A stretch of 64,000 bases of DNA from Centrapalus pauciflorus (lineage: Eukaryota > Streptophyta > Magnoliopsida > Asterales > Asteraceae), in the NCBI GenBank assembly GCA_020465985.1, contig JAANYP010002801.1:118501-182500 (forward strand), read 5' to 3'. The notes beneath the pieces were generated by a model that worked only from the letters and a program-made list of their open reading frames with translations, had not been told where the DNA came from and did not search any database. The translations under genes and the position numbers were made by a program. Position 1 is the first letter of the stretch, and every line of letters starts with the position of its first letter. Below are positions 1-11,076 of the stretch, piece after piece.

Positions 1-1978
1 CATCCATCTTATTCCTGAAAACCCATTTAGTGCCAATTATAGTTTTGCCTTTAGGAGCAGGGACCAGCTTCCATACCTTGTTTCTCTCAAACTGATTGAG
101 TTCTTCTTGCATGGCAGTGATCCAGTTGGCATCTTTTAGTGCTTCATCTACCTTCTTTGGCTCCATTAGTGAAACAAAACTGGAGAACATGCAGAAGTTC
201 CCTAAGCTGTCCCACCTTGTTTGTACCCCTTTGTTGATGTCACCAATTATTTGATCATTGGGGTGACATCTGATCCACTTAAGATCATTCTTCAATGAGG
301 ATTCTCCTGAGTTATCAGCAGCTTCAGCAGGTTCTGTTGAACAGCTCTCAACATTTTCAGACACACTGTTGTCTTGAGCCTGTTCACTTGTTGAACATGA
401 CTGACCACTGTTGAACATGTCAGCAGAGGAACCAGGAAAATCAGCATTGATAGGTTCAGGACATGCAATTGTAATTAAGTCAGTACACTTATTCACACAG
501 GGTGTATTGTCATAATCATCATCATGCCCATCATGGTTAACAGGTTCCACACTGGATGTAGTGGAAGCTTTTGAGTCCTCTTCACTATATGAATGCATGA
601 GATCATCAAAGTTTAATTCTCCTGAAACTGATTCAGGAACAGCTTTGGTGGAGGCATTCCTAGACTCTTCAAAGGTGACATTGATAGATTCATCTATCAC
701 CTTTCTTTTGTTGTTGTACACTCTGTAGGCTTTGGAGACAGCAGAGTAGCCAACAAACACACCTTCATTAGCTTTTGGTTCAAACTTTGCCAGTTGGTCC
801 CTTTGATTCAGAATGAAGCAGGGACACCCAAACACATGGAAGTAACTGACATTTGGCTTCCTCCCTTTGAGCAGCTCATAGGGAGTCTTGTTGAACCTTT
901 TCACCACTAAGGATCTGTTTTGGGTGAACCAGGCAGTGTTAACAGCTTCAGCCCAGAATGATGAAGGTAAACCAGATGCACACAACATGGTTCTAGCAGC
1001 TTCAATGAGAGTTCGGTTTCTCCTTTCAGCAACTCCATTTTGTTGTGGAGTTCTTACAGCTGAAAAGTTTTGAGTGATTCCTTTCTCTTCACAGAAGTCT
1101 TCAAGAGTACTGTTTCTGACTTCAGTGCCATGATCACTTCTAAGCTGCTTCACTTGGGCAGAGTTCAGCATTTCCATCTTTTTCACAAAACCAATAATTT
1201 CTCTAGCAGCCTCTCCTTTGCTCTTCAGGAAGATAACCCATGTGTACCTGGAGAACTCATCAACCATTACTAGAGTATATCTTCTTCCTCCTAGACTTGG
1301 GACATTGACAGGTCCAAACAAGTCCATGTGGATTAAGAAGAGAGGAGTATCAATAGAAAAATTATGTTTGGATTTAAAAGATGATTTTCTCTGCTTGCCT
1401 TTCTCACAAGCTGTGCAGAGTCTATCCTTAGCAAAAGTCATAGAAGGCAAACCTGTCACTAACTCTTTCTTACAGAGTTTGTTAATGTTCTTGAAGTTCA
1501 AATGTGACAGCCTTCTGTGCCATAGCCAATTTAGATCTGCATTTGTCCTTGTGAGAAAATAGGTTTCAGTTGTGGGATCAGCAGATTGCATGTCCACAAC
1601 ATATACACCTTTCTTTCGTTGAGCACACAACACAACTTTGCCTTGGGGATCCAATATGTAACCCAGGTGCTCATCAAAGTTAACCTTGTAGCCAACATCA
1701 CACAGTTGACTTATGCTAACAAGGTTATGTTTCAGCCCAACCACATAGGCTACTCTTTTGAACACTGCAGCACCAGCTTTAAGAGTTCCATATCCCTCAG
1801 TGGATCCCTGTACATTGTCACCAAATGTGACTTTTGGCCCTTTTTTAGGCCTGAGATCACTCAGCAGGTCCTTACAACCTGTCATGTGCCCTGAGCAGCC
1901 ACTGTCCAAGTACCAAACCTGGGATGGTTGTTTTTCCTGCAGAGTGACAAGAAGAATATTAGTCCTTTTTAGGGGAAC
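1..1978 (-). CDS. pol: pol of copia element A: protease, integrase, start of RT (partial)
   Basis: The frame is open from 1978 to the window edge, +1 relative to gag and overlapping the gag end by about 20 nt. In order I read: protease motif WYLDSGCSGHMTG; the GAG-pre-integrase zinc-binding part (LWHRRLSHL ... CTACEKGK); the integrase core with Asp in HMDLFGPV, Asp in RSDHGTEV and Glu in NGVAERRNRT; an integrase tail (FHVFGCPCFILN, VGYSAVSKAYRVYN); a Ser/Asp-rich linker; and the first RT block (AMQEELNQFERNKVWKLV, IIGTKWVFRNKMD). I saw no stop while reading. RT and RNase H are outside the window. There is no ATG near the start, so expression must depend on gag by frameshift or splicing. Confidence 0.87.
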
Positions 1979-4709
1979 TCATCACAGAGATGAGTTCTCC
2001 TACTTCATCAACGTTTGTTGATGGACTTGTGATATCAACACTAATATTCCCTATTTGAATGGTATCAGTTTGGATACCACTCTCATTGACTGAGATGTTT
2101 CCAACACTGTTTATGTTAGCTGTGAAGGAACCATCAGAGTCAGCTGGTCTCATGTCCTCAGTTTCAGGACAGTCTTTAGCCAGATGTGTCTTCATTCCAC
2201 ATTTATAGCATTTTCTCCTCTTAGCATTTTTGTAAGAAGACCTTTCAGAGACACATTCTGAGTTATTTCTGTTGATTTTATCACCAGGTTTAGCAAACTT
2301 ATTACTATTTGATGAATCAACAGCTTGAGTGGAAGGTTCAATAGCAACAGCTTTGCCTGTCTCTTCTTTCCTCTTTTTAGGAGGACAGGTGTCAAAGATA
2401 GGAAGCTTAATTGGCTTTTGAACTTCCACAGGTTTAGGAAACTTATTCCTCAATCTCTCAGGCTGAACAATGGCTTTGCCTTTGTCCTTCCTAAGATGTG
2501 ATTGATGCTGCCTATCAACATAATCATTATTTCTGGTTTTGAAAAACTTATTCTCATTTAGAACCAGTTTACCACTATGATTAGAAAACTTATTTGAAAT
2601 CACAGCACGTTTGCCTTCAACATGAGACTTACCCTTGTTAAATGCAGACTGCTTACCTTTTGAAAACTTATTTTCAAAATGTTCAGCATTAAAAGGATTA
2701 GTATGCCTTTTACCATCAGCTTTAGATCCAAAGCCTGTTTTGTCAACAGGTTTGGTGTCCACAGCTGCAGTTTGGGCATGCTTTCCTTGCTTTTGCTTGT
2801 GTGAATCAGTAGAGCACTTAGCAAGCTGATTTAATGGAGAATTCATTTCATCAGCAGCTTTTGAGCTAGGTTCACACGAGCTGTAAGTGTTTTGAGGCCT
2901 GACAAACTTGTTTGTTGAGATTAATTTACCATTCACTTTTTGAATGAAAGTGTTTGATAGCTCACCAAGAGTGGACAAGTCTTCTTTTAGATTATTAATC
3001 TCAACAATGGAAGCTGCTATGTCAAGATCCCCTCCAAGATAGGCTTGGATTTGTGCAGGGATTTGTTGACTTATGCAGTGGCTGACGTTTTGTGTAGATT
3101 GGCACCAAGAGTCAACTATCTTTTGAAGCTTAGCATGTTTTATATCTGTTTCTCTCTTTTCTTCCAGTAAAATAGAGTTGATGTGTTTTAATTCATCAAG
3201 CTCAGTTTCCAACTTATGGAAACTGTCCAGTTTACTGGATTTTGTTTCAAGATCAGTTTTAAGCTTAGAGATTTCAGATAATAAAACAGTATGCTTTTCA
3301 ACAGCAGCTTTCAGATCAACAAGCATATATTCAAACATTTTAATTTTTTCTTCAGAACGGTAATCCATAAAATTTTGTACCTTATACATCATTGTAGGGT
3401 TCCAGTTCTCCAAGCTGCTAAAAGCTTCAGCTTCAGCCATATCCTGTTTGAAGTTGCTTGTTGATGGGACATCAGTGTTGGCCATCAGACAGTGATTATC
3501 TTCTTCATCAGATGATGAATCAGACTCCTCCCAGTCACAAGTCTCTGCCATGAGTCCTTTTTGCCGGTTGGAAACCACTGAGTTTTCCAACTTCCTCAGC
3601 TTAGCCATGGCCATAAGATACTTAACCCTATAGCCATCATCCATGTTTGTCTTGTGTGGTTTGGATGACTGACCAACAGCTTTTGACACATAGTCAGCAG
3701 CTATATGGCCAGGTTTGCCACATTTGAAGCACTCAGCTTTGGTCTTATCAAATGCCTTCTTTTTAACAGCATTTGAGCTTCCCTGCAGCATGTTTCTTCC
3801 AAACCTTTTCTTGTTGAACCTTTTTACAAGCATGGCTATCATTTGCTCATCATCCAGTTCAGCAAGATCTGCATTGTCTTCCTCATCAGACATTTCCTCC
3901 TTATCATTAGCCTGTTGATCAGGTTGAGTGAACACATCACTCACTTGACATACAGGTTATCTCACACTGGCCACAAAGGCTGCACCTTTCTTAGACATTT
4001 TCAAGGCATTTCTCTTCTGTTGCCTTGACTGCTCATCATTCAGTAAGGATCCATACAGGTTAACAAGATCCATACTTCTGATGGTTCCTGAATTCCTTAA
4101 GATTGTAGAAAAATAATTACATTCTTCAGGCAGGATGTCTAAGAATTTGTTTACCAAAGTCAGGCTGTCCTTGGTGATCCCAACAGCTTTGAGATCATTT
4201 ACAAGAGCAGTAAACCTGGTGTAGGTTTCAGTGAGAGTCTCCTTTGGTTTTGCAAAGAAGAGTTCATACTTTCTAACAAGATTATTAATCCTGTTGTCTA
4301 GTGTGATTGTGGGTCCATCATAGACGGTACACAAAGTATCCCACATCTCCTTTGCAGTCTTCATCTTCTCAACCTATTTGAACACATCATCAGGCTGAGA
4401 GATGACCAGGTTATTTCTGGCCTTTGCATCAAGAGCCACCAGTCTTTTGTCTTCATCAGACCATTGAGCTTTTGCTTTCTCAAATGTTCTGATTTCAAGA
4501 GTAGCTCCTTCAACAGCAGGAGTTATGGTTGTAACAGAGGTTGGCACATAGGGACCCTCCATTACAATCTCTGGTAGTTGCACATCCAGATTCTCTAAGT
4601 AGAGCATCATTCTGCACTTCCAACCAGAGAAGTTCTGATGATTGAATTTTGGAGGTTTGCCCATTGAGCCATTGTCATAGTATGAGGAACTTGCAGCACT
4701 GTTCTCCAT
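1959..4709 (-). pseudogene. gag: gag of copia element A (two nonsense codons)
   Basis: This encodes the capsid/nucleocapsid polyprotein. The start is MENSAASSSYYDN, 48 bp after the primer binding site. The N-terminal ~250 residues are of the plant copia gag type (WSDEDKRLVALDAKARNNL, then TAKEMWDTL and KETLTETYTRFTALVNDLK). The reading frame is continuous from 4709 to 1959 except for two in-frame stops, just after 4374 and just after 3957, so this copy cannot make full gag by normal translation. Two zinc knuckles follow. The first (CFKCGKPGHIAADY) has lost its last Cys to Tyr; the second (CYKCGMKTHLAKDC) is intact. The long region between is low-complexity with a coiled-coil-like part. The frame ends SSPKKD-stop, and pol is in the +1 frame. 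Confidence 0.85.
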
Positions 4710-4757
4710 GAAAACTTTGGGAAAATGAGAGATCTAGAATGACACACACTCTAAACT

Positions 4758-4769
4758 GCTCTGATACCA
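4758..4769 (-). other. Primer binding site (initiator tRNA-Met), element A
   Basis: The minus strand reads TGGTATCAGAGC, complementary to the 3' end of plant initiator tRNA-Met, 2 nt from the LTR end. This is the usual minus-strand primer of Ty1/copia elements. Confidence 0.93.
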
Positions 4770-4771
4770 GT

Positions 4772-5897
4772 TGTAGGTCCCGAAAGGTTTCCCAAGTATA
4801 TAGCCTTAAGCTGTAGAGGGGGGTGAATACAGCTGTTTAAAAAACTACACACTCTTTTCTCAATGTTTGTATGTATTATCAACAAAAGTTAATTACAAAC
4901 AAGCTTGAATGCGGAAAGGTTCAAGCTGAGATGACAGATACAACAGTATGTTAACTAATCTAAGACAGACTTAAACTAGTTACAATGAATACACTCACTA
5001 AGAATTACTCACTGTGTTTACAAGACTCAGAGAAACAGCTTGAATAAGAACAGCTTAGACACCAAGCACTGTTTTATTCAAGCAGACTTGCATGCATGAA
5101 AGATACACTTGAATGCACGTTCACTCTTGACTTCAGCACTTAGCTTTTTGGCTTGTCCTTTCAATCCTTTGAAGTTTCCTTTTATACTCACTCAGAGGAT
5201 CTAAGAGAAGCTTCTTTATTGGACGAAAGGAAAAGTGGAAAGTCTTGTTGAAAAGACAACATAAACTTTTCTGCACATTCTGAAAAGCAGACTTGTCTTC
5301 ATGTGTGCAGAACTTTTGTCTTTTCATTTTGTCTACTGTTGCATTAGCTTTAACTAAATAAGGAATGTCAACTTTGCGTCTTTCTTTCTTAGTTAAGGCC
5401 TATTTTGATATAAGAAAAAGGTCTGTCACCCTTTTTCAAATATCCTTTTGTCTTCATGTGACAGAACAGCGTGGGCAGGCTGAGCAGTTCTGTTTTCCAC
5501 TTTGTCTTCGAATTTGTAAACTGGTCTTTTAGCCAAAACCAATACATGAGGACTTGGAAATATATTCCATAGAGTGTTTAGCCTGTTCACAAAGAACAGG
5601 TTTTGTTCACAAAGAACAGAACACTTGTAAACTGCCCAAGCTGCTCACCAGTGTAGAGCAGCGTAGACAGTTTATGTCCAGCCTGTTCAGCAGACTGAAC
5701 AGCTTGGACAAAGTGTCTTTGTTGCAACACATGCAACATATAGAACAGCTTTGGACTGATATTGCAAATCATTTTCAGGTTTCAATAAGATATATAACAG
5801 GCCTTAAGTTCAACTTTCAAATGCATCAACAGGTTTGATTAAGAATCTCCCCCTCAGATGCAGAACAGGTTTGACTGAGGCCTTTTTGTGCCTAACA
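4772..5897 (-). repeat. 5' LTR of copia element A
   Basis: On the minus strand this begins TGTTAGGCACAAAAAGGCC and ends GGGACCTACA, the TG...CA ends expected of an LTR, with length 1126 bp. The same ends bound the plus-strand LTR at 9955-11076. The inner end is 2 bp from the primer binding site. A run of G on the minus strand (about 4817-4824) lies near the 3' end of the LTR. Confidence 0.92.
5178..5186 (-). promoter_or_regulatory. TATA box in LTR of element A
   Basis: The minus strand reads TATAAAAGG inside the LTR. The sister LTR at 9955-11076 keeps the same TATAAAAGG at the equivalent place, which supports a promoter role. The transcription start itself cannot be seen. Confidence 0.6.
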
Positions 5898-7453
5898 GTG
5901 ATGAAGTGGAGGTGGATGTTGATGGAGCGGTGGTTGGTTGAACAGCTGGTAACACAGGCTCAGGAGCCGAGGTGGATGGAGCTCCCTGCATGAATCTATG
6001 CCGCCTCACCATATGCCTAGGCACGAGTGGAGCTTCGTCTTCCTCTGCAAAATCTGAATCATGATCCTCTGTATCCCCACCAGCTCGTCTTGTCATCTTT
6101 CGTCTACTGACGACTAGTCTCGATCCATATCTGCTGATTCTGACAGTCGAATCAACAGGTTCAACAACTTCAACTTCTTCTATTTCCTCAGAGTCAGATT
6201 CAGACTCGGAGGCGGTCTCTACTTGACCCTCAGCCTCCGTCTACATTCTTTCTTCTTCTGCACCTCCTTCAACCAGGACCTCAGTGTCCATATCCTCAGC
6301 CTCAGGTGGCTGGTATTCATCTATTTCCTTAAAAATATCATTAAACTCATCTGGAGGGTCTAAAACATCCTGAACCAGTTGTTCAGCGAGATTTTGCTCC
6401 GAGGTAGTCCCCTGTGCCCATATCTCTTCTAGAGTTTGCACCCTCTGATCAAAAACTGGGGCCGAACTCGACGGTCCTGCAGCGTCCATTGATGGACCTG
6501 CTGCCGTAGATTTTGATTGTCTGCAGGAGGATGGCCTAACTGCCGGAATTTGTCTAGCTGGAGCTCTTTGCCTCCTACGCTGTTGCTGTTGCGGTTGTTG
6601 TTGTTGTTGTTGCTGCTGCGGTTGTTGCTGCTGTGGCGCTTCACCTGCCCAGTTATCTCCTTCTGGAGCTACAAAATCTGGGTCAATAACGACTCAAAAC
6701 AAAGGTGCTACCTATGGCCTGATCTGCTCAGCCCTTCGCGCATTATGCGACTGGCAGTCAGCAAAATCCTTTTATCTATTATAGCCACGCCATTAGTATC
6801 TGGAAGATGAGGCAAATTGGGCAAAAAGTGGCGGATGATCATCATCGCAAATCTCGGATACATCAAATATCTTTCTCTGACGGGAGCTGTGATTTGATGC
6901 ACAAACTCACCGAAGAACATCTCTGAAAAACTGAAACGCTTATTATATAGTAAGGCTATCAATGCCGATTGCATCTTGGACATAATGTAATCAAAACCGG
7001 CCTTTTTCGACGCAAAACAGACCATAATAACATGCACCAAATAACGTCATTGGCCATTTAAGCCACTCTTCACATAAGCAGCCTTCGTAATATCCTGGGC
7101 ATATCCCATACGCAAAAATGCCACTTGCCTTATATGTACCGGAAAATCGATAGGCCCTGCTTCCTGGTCTTCGGTGCCTAGCTGTAGAATTTGACGTAGC
7201 ATTGTAGCTGAAAACACTATAGGCTGTCCCCCAACTCTTGTACATAAGACGGTAGGAGTCACTGAGCAATCAACCTGGAGATGCCCCCAAAATTGACGTA
7301 CATACGGCAACACTATCTGCAAATTATGAGTTAAAGCATAAGCAACTCGCGATTGCGTTAAAAATTCAACCATATGTCGGAATGGTTGAGCTTCAGGCAG
7401 CTCTCTATCTACTGACATAACCATGTTATGTTTATTATAGAACGCTCGATCAC
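5898..7453 (-). pseudogene. Extra ORF (aORF) downstream of pol, element B, broken
   Basis: The conserved N-terminal part reads KHNMVMSVDREL, a VEFLTQSRVAYALTHN block, VLPYVRQFWGHL, then NKRFSFSEMFFGEFVHQIT and RYLMYPRFAMMI. From memory these match a protein found after pol in many Asteraceae copia elements. After it come a poly-Gln tract (about 6580-6640), Pro/Ser/Thr-rich and very acidic stretches (EIDEYQPPEAEDMDTE) and a basic piece (RRKMTRR). Breaks: an in-frame stop just after 7047, a frame change between about 6650 and 6708, and another stop at about 6241. The end is cut off by the LTR of element A. The function of the family is unknown; the profile (conserved head, disordered charged tail) suggests a structural or nucleic-acid-associated role. 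Confidence 0.72.
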
Positions 7454-7877
7454 CCATATCGTAATCCCGCAATTGTTGTTGTATCCACAAAACCTGTGAA
7501 CAGCAACTACCAGCAACTACATATTCGGCCTCGCACGTTGACACGGCTACCGAAGTATGTTTCTTGCATTTCCAGGATACGAGTCTCCCTCCAAGGAACT
7601 GACAACCTCCAGTTGTTGACTTTCGATTCAAGCTGCAACCTCCATAGTCTGAATCCGTGAATGCTTCCAATTCAAGATCACCATTCGCGTGATACCAAAG
7701 TCCCAGCTTCGGGTTCGACTTGAGGTATCTCAGAATCCTCTTCACAGCTTTCATATGCGTTTCTTTCGGATTGGCTTGAAACCTAGCACAAATACACACA
7801 CCAAACATAATGTCAGGTCTAGAAGCAGTTAAATACATGAGTGATCCGATCATGGCCCGATATAGAGTCGGATCCAC
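7454..7877 (-). pseudogene. RT C-terminus and N-terminal half of RNase H, element B
   Basis: About 141 codons. They include YRAMIGSLMYLTASRPDIMF, the connecting block RILRYLKSNPKLGLWY, the RNase H first Asp block AFTDSDYGG, the RKSTTGGCQFLG motif and the Glu block STCEAEYV. The sequence departs from the family just after LQQQLRDY, where a complete RNase H would continue with the third Asp block (YCDSQSA) and a KHIDIRYHF block. Instead the frame runs into an extra-ORF-like protein, so the RNase H is truncated by an internal deletion. This polypeptide cannot be an active RNase H. Confidence 0.85.
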
Positions 7878-7886
7878 ATTGCTGAT
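7878..7886. other. Head-to-head junction between copia elements B and C
   Basis: Minus-strand RT/RNase H coding of B stops here, and plus-strand extra-ORF coding of C begins with no LTR or TSD between them. It is a rearrangement or deletion breakpoint. The exact base cannot be fixed. Confidence 0.55.
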
Positions 7887-9601
7887 GTGCAGGACTCTCT
7901 TGAGTTACATCTTGCACGGCTTCAAAGTCTGCTATTCACACCTTCTGATAGAGAAAATATTCTTAAGCTAACCTCTATTGTTGATTCACAATCATCCTGT
8001 CTTCAAACCTGTCTTTCCCAACTTGCAGAGGTGAAGGACAACCTGACTTTCTTAGTCCATAGCCTGGTTGGTCCCAAACCTGCTGCCAAAACTGCTGCAA
8101 AGCCTGCTGAATTTGTTTCTTCAGACAGACAAGGTGTTGAAGGTGCTGGTCCATCTCCTTCAAAGGGGGAGAAGTTGTCTGCCTCGAAGACTAAGTCTAA
8201 GGGGAAGAAAAACTCTTCTCCTAAGGAGAAATCAGCATCTACTGGTCCACCAGCAGGTGCATCTGTAATAGGTCCAGGTCTAGTTGAAGGTGCCTCTCAT
8301 CAAATTGAAACTGCTCAGCCTACTCAGGCTGGATCTCCAAACCCTGCAAAATCTAAGGGGGAGGAATCCATTCCTGAGGACAGGCCAAGCGGCAAAAGGA
8401 GGCATCTAATTCTGGAAGAAGAAGAAGAAGAAGAGGAAGATATTCCTGAAGCTATCCCCACTAAAACAGCTAAAGGAAAAGAAAAAGCAGCTTTTGACCC
8501 TGACCGCCAAAAAGCAGCAGAGCTAAAGTTTGACAAAGCAAGGGCTAAGGAAATGGGTCTTCCGATGGACAAATATTATGAGTTCAGAGATTGTCAACTC
8601 AAAGCCTTGGAAAAGATAAGAAAAGAAGAAGCCTCTACCAAAGCTGCCAGATCTTTTGCACTCAAAGAGGCAAGCAAAATCAAAATGCCTTCTTTGGAGG
8701 TGCAAAGGAAACTGCTGGAAGCTGCTAAAGAATCAACTGGTGAAAAGGAAGGTGAACAGGAAAAGGATGCTCTGGTCTCTGTGACCAAATCTAAACAAGC
8801 ATCTTCTGCAAGAGCCCAGATGCACTTTGACAACTTATCAAGGAAGAAATTCTTTGATGTAGCTGAAAGAAGGCTAGCCAAGGAAGCAATTGCCAAAGCT
8901 GTCCCCACATCAAGAAAAGGCAAACAGTGGAAACTGCAAATAACCAGAATGGGTGCTACAGGCCCAGAACTGGAATCATATGACTACACTGATGTTGCAC
9001 AAATGGGGTACAGGAAATGGGTTGAGCTGGCAGTTGCCCTGAGCCAGTCTAAGTCTGAAATAGCTAAGACTATCATGGCATATGTCAAGAAGCTGATGGA
9101 GAGAGTGAAGGACCTTGGCCTGATTTCAGAAGAACAAAGTAAGGGTATCTCAGTGGTTACCCCCAAAATTAAGGCCAAGAGGAATAGAAAGGATTCTGAG
9201 CTGGAGGAACTCCTGATCTTAATTGAACAAGGTGACTATGCAATAGAGATCATAGGAGTTTACCACAGCCTGCCTAGAGGAGTAGAGTTTGAAGAAGGTA
9301 AAGTAATTGAAGAACCTGAGTTGGGGGCATTTTTTGTAGATCCCCTGACACAGAAGAAATTCAAAGAGCATTAGATCTTCACAAAGTAGGTCTCAAACAG
9401 CTTGTGGCCTTCAGACTTGCAAACTCCTTCAGACAATCCAGTAAGTGGAGAGCAACCATCTGGGCTTTGCTCAGAGGTTTCTATGAGAGAGGGGAGCTTC
9501 AACATCCCAATTTTATGTTTCTCAGAGTTGAAATTCAAGATCTGGAGGAAACTAGGGATGAGATTGAGAAAATGTTTGAAGGACCGCCACCACTATCATG
9601 A
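7887..9601 (+). pseudogene. Extra ORF (aORF), C-terminal part, element C; one frameshift
   Basis: An open frame of 495 codons runs from 7887 to 9374. A second frame continues the protein (ALDLHKVGLKQLVAFRLANS ... EEMFEGPPP-type ending) to a stop at about 9601, so an indel near 9360 broke one longer ORF. The N-terminal part looks helical (LLFTPSDRENILKLTSIVD). It is followed by a long Lys/Ser/Pro-rich stretch (KTKSKGKKNSSPKEKS), a run of acidic residues (EEEEEEEEEED) and charged, coiled-coil-like helices. There is no enzyme motif. Its position between pol and the polypurine tract matches the extra ORFs of B and D. The true N-terminus is lost at the 7.88-kb junction. Confidence 0.7.
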
Positions 9602-9940
9602 AGTCCACCTACTGTCTGAGTAGGTGAATAATGGAAGCTATCCATCTGTTGGGCAGGCTTGCCATTATCTGCTCCCAACATCAACAGTCCAAAATGTTGA
9701 ATTCTCTTGTACATTAGTTGTACTTAGTTGCATTAGTTGTAACTCTTATTTTTACATCAGTTGTAACATACACTAGTACATCAGTTGTACTTTTGTAAAA
9801 ACATATGTTGTTTATGTAATCAAAATCAGTATATATAAACTGATCTTTTACTTTACTTTAATGTTGTAATTTTATTTCAGCAAGATGTATTGTAAAATGT
9901 ATAGTGGTTATTGATTAAATCAGCTTAGACTGATTATTGC

Positions 9941-9954
9941 AAATAGGGGGAGTT
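9941..9954 (+). other. Polypurine tract of element C
   Basis: AAATAGGGGGAGTT sits directly before the TG of the 3' LTR. This is the usual place of the plus-strand primer. Confidence 0.85.
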
Positions 9955-11076
9955 TGTTAGGCACAAAAAGGCCTCAGTCAAACTTGTTATACATCTGAGG
10001 GGGAGATTTTTAATCAACCCTGTTGATGCACTTGAAGGTATAATTTAAGGCCTGTTTGTGCCTTATTGAAACCTGAAAAGTGATTTGCAATATCAGCCCC
10101 AAAGCTGTTTACCCTGTTGCATTCGTTGCAACAAAGGCAGATTGTCCAAACAGTTCTGTCTGCTGAACAGGCTGGACATAAACTGTCTACGCTGCTCTGT
10201 TCCATTGAGCAGCTTGGACAGATTCTAAGTGTTCTGTTCTTTGTGAACTGAACTTGTTCTTTGTGAACAGGCTAAACACTTTATGGAATATGTTTCCAAG
10301 TCCTCATGTATTGTTTTTGGCTACAAGATCAATTTAGAAGTCGAAGACAAAGTGGAAAACAGAAACTGCACTGCCTGCCTACGATGTTCTGTTACATGAA
10401 GACAAACGGATATCTGAAAAGGGTGACAGACCTTTTCTTATATCAAAATGGCCTTAGCAAAAGAAGAAAGATGCAAAGTTGACATTCCTCTTTTGGTTAA
10501 AGCCTTATGCAACAGTGACAAAAAGAAAAAGACAAAGATTCTGCCATATGAAGACAAATCCGCTTTATCAGAATGTGCAGAAAAGGTGTCTTGTCTTTTT
10601 GGAGAGACATCCCACTATCTCATCTGTCCAATGAAGAAGCTTCACTGAGATTCTCAGTGAGAGTATAAAAGGAAGATTCTAAGGATTGTGAGAAATCAAG
10701 AGTGTGAAATCAGATCGTGCATTGAAGTGTGTTTTTCCATGCATGCAAGTCTGCTTAAATATAACAATACGTGTGTCTAAGCTGTTCTTATTCAAGCTGT
10801 CCATCTGAGTCTTGTAAAATCAGTGAGTGCATCTAAGTGAATGTAGTCATTGTATCTAGTCTGAGTGTGTCTTAGATTAGTTGAACAACTGTTATCTGTC
10901 ATCTCAGCTTGAACCTTTCCACAGTCAAGCTTGTTTGTCATTAACACTTGTTGATAATATACACAACATTGAGAAAAGAGTGTTGAGTTTTAAAATAGCT
11001 GTATTCACCCCCCACCCCACCCCCCCCCCCTCTACAGCTTAGAACAATACACTAGGGAAATCTTTTGGGACCTACA
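9955..11076 (+). repeat. 3' LTR of copia element C
   Basis: It begins TGTTAGGCACAAAAAGGCC and ends GGGACCTACA (1122 bp). It matches the reverse complement of 4772-5897 with many scattered substitutions. A C-rich run at about 11010-11032 lies near its 3' end. The sequence after it starts GTTAT; no matching left-hand duplication is present because the 5' half of the element is missing. Confidence 0.9.
10664..10672 (+). promoter_or_regulatory. TATA box in LTR of element C
   Basis: TATAAAAGG is at the position equivalent to that in the LTR of element A. In a 3' LTR it could drive outward transcription into 11077 onward, but there is no evidence for this in the sequence. Confidence 0.55.

Larger units (their letters stand above)
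1..5897 (-). mobile_element. Ty1/copia retrotransposon A, 5' part (runs off left edge)
   Basis: Read on the minus strand the order is 5' LTR (4772-5897), tRNA-Met primer binding site, gag, then protease, integrase and the start of reverse transcriptase, which is cut by the window edge. At 5897 it meets sequence coding for another element's extra ORF with no polypurine tract, so A is inserted into element B. The right-hand copy of a target duplication would be GTGAT at 5898-5902; the other end lies outside the window. The LTR is similar to that at 9955-11076 but clearly diverged from it, so the two are relatives and not a pair. Confidence 0.93.
5898..7877 (-). mobile_element. Ty1/copia element B, 3' internal fragment
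   Basis: A minus-strand remnant with the end of reverse transcriptase/RNase H running straight into an extra ORF. It is cut at 5898 by insertion of element A and at about 7878 by a head-to-head junction with element C. No LTR of its own is visible. Several stops and at least one frameshift show that it is old. Confidence 0.8.
7887..11076 (+). mobile_element. Ty1/copia element C, 3' part with 3' LTR
   Basis: In order on the plus strand: the C-terminal part of an extra ORF (7887-9601), a 3' untranslated stretch of about 340 bp with repeated TTAGTTGTA/TCAGTTGTA words, a polypurine tract, and a complete 1122-bp 3' LTR. Gag and pol of this copy are missing. The LTR family is that of element A. 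Confidence 0.88.

Noticed and set aside
888..2021. Plus-strand ORFs in the left 2 kb
   Set aside because: Antisense shadows of the pol frame of element A.
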